Assembly (NCBI GenBank): GCA_028290805.1
Contig: JAQGJA010000091.1
Span: 1 to 7,581, forward strand
Direction of reading: 5' to 3'
DNA from: Alphaproteobacteria bacterium
Lineage (GTDB): Bacteria > Pseudomonadota > Alphaproteobacteria > Micavibrionales > SZUA-601
DNA: 7,581 nt
Notes under the pieces: model-generated
Told to the model about the DNA's origin: nothing
The model's input: the letters and a program-made list of their open reading frames with translations, nothing else
Database searches by the model: none
Shown here: positions 5,668-7,581 of the stretch, in pieces
How positions within the stretch are numbered: position 1 is the stretch's first letter
Layout: the number at the start of each line of letters is the position of its first letter
Made by a program: the position numbers and the translations under genes

Positions 5668-6035
5668 TCCATTGCCGCAAAGAAATGGGATTTGATCACA
5701 ACGCCCCAGCATATAATTGCAAATAGCCGGGCCAGGAAAACAGCAGCGCTGCCCATGTCTTTGGCTTTTTTCGCCAAAGGGTGACGTTCGGGGCTGGCTT
5801 TATCGGTCACGGCTTCAATAGAACAATTCACGGTTTCGATGATCAGCATCGGAAACACGCTGCCCACCAGCAACAGCCATTTGAAAATGGTTTCGTTATA
5901 ATGCAGCGTGAAAACGGTGGCGATAATAACGCCTGCCACCACCTGGCAGGTGGTGTTTCTAAAGGACCTGTCTTCAGTCCAGGCCAGACGCAGGCCATTA
6001 TAGGAATTGCGGAACGAAGTGGTAATACCGAGCAA
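5664..6035 (-). CDS. dgkA: Diacylglycerol kinase (prokaryotic DgkA family), TTG start
   Basis: Phosphorylates diacylglycerol (or undecaprenol in some relatives) with ATP at the inner membrane, recycling lipid released during membrane-derived glucan or LPS modification. From TTG 6035 it has 123 residues, against 122 in E. coli. The frame is open back to 6188, but that extension runs into the SDR gene and looks non-coding, while AAGGAAGG sits 6 bases before the TTG. N-terminal helix SFRNSYNGLRLAWTEDRSFR (7-26) is followed by three membrane helices. The catalytic block IIETVNCSIEAVTDK (65-79) keeps E67, N70, E74 and D78, matching E. coli E69, N72, E76 and D80; AKDMGSAAV (91-99) keeps the Lys-Asp pair. 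The E. coli metal ligand Glu28 (FRQE) is Thr here (FRNT). The gene follows the SDR by 73 bases and may share its transcript. Confidence 0.94.
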   Translation of the reverse strand: MLGITTSFRNSYNGLRLAWTEDRSFRNTTCQVVAGVIIATVFTLHYNETIFKWLLLVGSVFPMLIIETVNCSIEAVTDKASPERHPLAKKAKDMGSAAVFLARLFAIICWGVVIKSHFFAAMD

Positions 6036-6041
6036 GAGGCA

Positions 6042-6049
6042 CCTTCCTT
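6042..6049 (-). promoter_or_regulatory. Ribosome binding site that fixes the dgkA TTG start
   Basis: Minus-strand AAGGAAGG, 6 bases before TTG 6035. It is the strongest Shine-Dalgarno in the window and the main reason to discard the 51-codon upstream extension of the frame. Confidence 0.75.
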
Positions 6050-6070
6050 TCCGGCCAGTGTAAACCGGAA
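6049..6070. repeat. Short inverted repeat just upstream of the dgkA ribosome site
   Basis: TTCCGG (6049-6054) and CCGGAA (6065-6070) are perfect 6-base arms around a 10-base loop, in the 73-base gap between SDR and dgkA. In dgkA mRNA the downstream arm touches the Shine-Dalgarno. It could modulate dgkA translation or stabilise an mRNA end, or be chance. Confidence 0.3.
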
Positions 6071-6108
6071 GAGCAAGGCAAGCCAATAATATAATAGGGG
6101 TTCCAACC

Positions 6109-7131
6109 TTATGGCTGACCGCTGCCGCCCCCCGCGCCATAGATCTGGCCGTTGGCAAAACTGGCGTCGTTGGCCGCCAGTTGCACATAAATCGAAGCCA
6201 GTTCCACCGGTTGCCCTGGGCGGCCCAATGGCGTGTCGCCGCCGAATTTCTTCAGCTTTTCCTGGGTCGCACCACCGCTTACTTGCAACGGGGTCCAGAT
6301 CGGCCCAGGTGCCACGCCATTGACGCGGATGCCTTTGGGGCCCAGTTGCTTGGCCAAAGATTTCACGAAATTCATCGTAGCGGCCTTGGTCTGGGCGTAA
6401 TCATAGAGATCCGCAGAAGGGTCATAAGCCTGTTCTGAAGTCGTGCCAATAATGGACGAGCCCCGTTTTAGATGCGGCAAAGCCGCCTTGATGATCCAGA
6501 AAGGCGCATAAATATTGGTCTTCATAGTGGCATCGAAATCTTCAGTCGTAACATCCAGGATCGATGCGCGCGTTTGCTGCCGTGCCGCGTTGCTGACCAC
6601 GATATCCAGCCCGCCTAAAGCCCGGACGGATTCCTCAACCAGGCCCTTGCAAAAGTTTTCATCACGCAGATCGCCGGGGATGGCAACGCCATTGCGCCCT
6701 TCGGCGCGGATCAGGGCGATAACTTCGCGGGCGTCCTCTTCCTCTTCGGGCAAATAATTGATAGCGACATCGGCCCCTTCCCGTGCATAGGCGATGGCCG
6801 CCGCACGTCCCATGCCGGAATCGCCGCCGGTGATCAGCGCCTTGCGGCCCGCAAGGCGGCCCGAGCCCTTATAGGATTTTTCGCCGTGATCTGGCACCGG
6901 ATCCATCTTGCCTGCAAGGCCGGGCCATGGTTGGGACTGGCCGTTAAAAGGGGGTTGAGGATATTTCGTTTTCGGGTCTTGCAAAGACTGGGCCGCCGCC
7001 GCCACAGAAGCCGAAGCTGTTTTGCCCTGAGCTGCAAAAGCCGCAGGCGCAGCAGCCACAGCGGCGATACCGGCGCCAAGGCCGCCGACGACCTGGCGCC
7101 GGGTAAATGTCGTGGCTTTTTTTACGGTCAT
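6109..7131 (-). CDS. Tat-exported short-chain dehydrogenase/reductase, YghA-like
   Basis: NAD(P)-dependent oxidoreductase of the classical SDR type; substrate unknown. 340 residues. A Tat signal at 1-35 has the twin Arg at 11-12 (TFTRRQVVGG), a long alanine-rich h-region and a probable cleavage after AFA (about 31-33). A low-complexity alanine linker follows, then the block DPKTKYPQPPF...GKMDPVPDHGEKSYKGSGRLAGRKALITGGDSGMGRAAAIAYAREGADVAI in short pieces aligns closely with E. coli YghA. Cofactor motif TGGDSGMG is at 101-108, NAA at 181-183, Asn206, and catalytic Ser232, Tyr245 and Lys249 (YAQTK). The PG motif is at 275-276. GGAG lies 8 bases before ATG 7131. Relatives of YghA are usually cytoplasmic, so export is the odd point. 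A tandem 12-base repeat lies directly upstream, and dgkA follows 73 bases downstream. The SDR identity is secure; export is strongly suggested. Confidence 0.95.
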   Translation of the reverse strand: MTVKKATTFTRRQVVGGLGAGIAAVAAAPAAFAAQGKTASASVAAAAQSLQDPKTKYPQPPFNGQSQPWPGLAGKMDPVPDHGEKSYKGSGRLAGRKALITGGDSGMGRAAAIAYAREGADVAINYLPEEEEDAREVIALIRAEGRNGVAIPGDLRDENFCKGLVEESVRALGGLDIVVSNAARQQTRASILDVTTEDFDATMKTNIYAPFWIIKAALPHLKRGSSIIGTTSEQAYDPSADLYDYAQTKAATMNFVKSLAKQLGPKGIRVNGVAPGPIWTPLQVSGGATQEKLKKFGGDTPLGRPGQPVELASIYVQLAANDASFANGQIYGAGGGSGQP

Positions 7132-7148
7132 GGTCGGCGCTCCGGGTG

Positions 7149-7172
7149 CTGAAATAATATCTGAAATAATAC
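7149..7172. repeat. Tandem 12-base direct repeat upstream of the SDR gene
   Basis: Two head-to-tail copies of CTGAAATAATA followed by T or C (7149-7160 and 7161-7172), 11 of 12 bases identical. On the minus strand each copy reads TATTATTTCAG and so contains TATTAT, a five-of-six match to a -10 box. No good -35 is visible for either copy. The repeat ends 18 bases before ATG 7131, so it may be part of the promoter or a tandem regulator site. Confidence 0.5.
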
Positions 7173-7250
7173 AGGCCAGACGTTACAGGACAGCTAAATC
7201 AAGAATCCATGCGGAGCATTAAAAAGAATATCAGGAAGCCGTCAGGTACT

Positions 7251-7499
7251 TTACAACATATGGGGATAGTTTTTCGGCGCAGCATTAACGGCGCTTTCAG
7301 CAGCATCCAGGCTGCTGATAAAACGCGGGCATGGTGCCAGTCCATTCTGCAAGGACATCTCCGCCAGGTTCTGTTCATTGGAAATATGGGGAATAGCGAT
7401 TTTTTCCACTTCCACACCTGCGGCAACCACCGGCTTTTCTCCCGTGGCGCAGGCAGCCAAAGGAACAGTGGCAAGGAAGAGTATAAGAAAACGAGTCAT
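7251..7499 (-). CDS. Small lipoprotein of unknown function
   Basis: 82 residues. MTRFLILFLATVPLAAC is a textbook lipoprotein signal with lipobox L-A-A-C and lipidated Cys17, leaving a mature part of 66 residues. Residue +2 after Cys is Ala, compatible with outer-membrane sorting in proteobacteria. The mature part (VVAAGVEVEKIAIPHISNEQ, then NLAEMSLQNGLAPCPRFISS) has one further Cys at 57 and matches no family I know. AGGT about 9 bases before ATG 7499 is a modest ribosome site. The stop is TAA at 7253-7251. The SDR gene lies 119 bases downstream on the same strand, with no clear terminator between. An alternative minus-strand frame over 7199-7474 lacks a lipobox and is a shadow. Confidence 0.78.
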   Translation of the reverse strand: MTRFLILFLATVPLAACATGEKPVVAAGVEVEKIAIPHISNEQNLAEMSLQNGLAPCPRFISSLDAAESAVNAAPKNYPHML

Positions 7500-7581
7500 G
7501 GGAGATTACCTAAAAAAGTGATATTCCCAAAAATACGGTAAAAAGCTGAATTTTTAGTTATTATGTATTGTACGCTTTTAT

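Noticed and set aside
6036..6188. N-terminal extension of the DgkA frame (51 codons) up to 6188
   Set aside because: It overlaps the end of the SDR gene, has no family similarity, and a strong ribosome site with TTG 6035 gives the normal DgkA length.
7199..7474. 91-codon minus-strand frame overlapping the small lipoprotein
   Set aside because: Same strand but another frame; Trp-rich with no lipobox or ribosome site, whereas the 7251-7499 frame has a textbook lipoprotein signal.
1..7581. Defence island, toxin-antitoxin pair, CRISPR array, insertion sequence or tRNA
   Set aside because: No cas-like, nuclease, transposase or integrase protein, no regularly spaced repeats, no tRNA-like fold and no IS terminal repeats were seen on either strand.

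Overview
The window looks like chromosomal DNA of a Gram-negative bacterium. It holds a Tat signal peptide, two lipoproteins with lipoboxes, a YedI/DUF808 inner-membrane protein, a proteobacterial-type DgkA and a CHASE3-GAF-GGDEF diguanylate cyclase. The mix of an ArsR/AHSA1 pair, a Tat-exported YghA-like dehydrogenase and moderate GC suggests a proteobacterium, perhaps an alphaproteobacterium. That placement is inference. One lipoprotein looks more Bacteroidota-like than its neighbours. No rRNA, tRNA, CRISPR array, transposase or integrase was seen, and every gap between genes is shorter than 300 bases.

Layout. 1-643 (-): an unrecognised protein cut by the left edge, ending in the start of an excisionase/MerR-like helix-turn-helix. 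718-1398 (+): a small membrane protein of DUF2628 type whose C-terminus probably reads past its natural end. 1312-1770 (-) and 1773-2090 (-): an AHSA1/SRPBCC protein and its ArsR-family regulator, in one operon. 2101-2120: a strong inverted-repeat operator between the ArsR gene and the next gene. 2145-3920 (+): the membrane diguanylate cyclase. 3901-4560 (-): a lipoprotein of unknown function. 4732-5667 (+): DUF808/YedI. 5664-6035 (-): diacylglycerol kinase with a TTG start. 6109-7131 (-): Tat-exported SDR oxidoreductase. 7251-7499 (-): a small lipoprotein. 7500-7581: AT-rich upstream DNA.

How the parts relate. The ArsR protein probably represses its own operon through a palindrome sitting between a perfect TTGACA -35 box and a CATGAT -10 box. 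The same palindrome overlaps a candidate -35 of the divergent cyclase gene, so one regulator could touch both sides. The SDR and DgkA genes are codirectional, 73 bases apart, and may be cotranscribed. All three convergent gene pairs overlap at their 3' ends (87, 20 and 4 bases), leaving no room for ordinary terminators between them.

I found no convincing new defence, toxin-antitoxin or mobile system. The observations most worth testing are the shared ArsR operator, the likely frameshift in the DUF2628 gene, the Tat-exported dehydrogenase, the Bacteroidota-like lipoprotein, and the truncated gene at the left edge.
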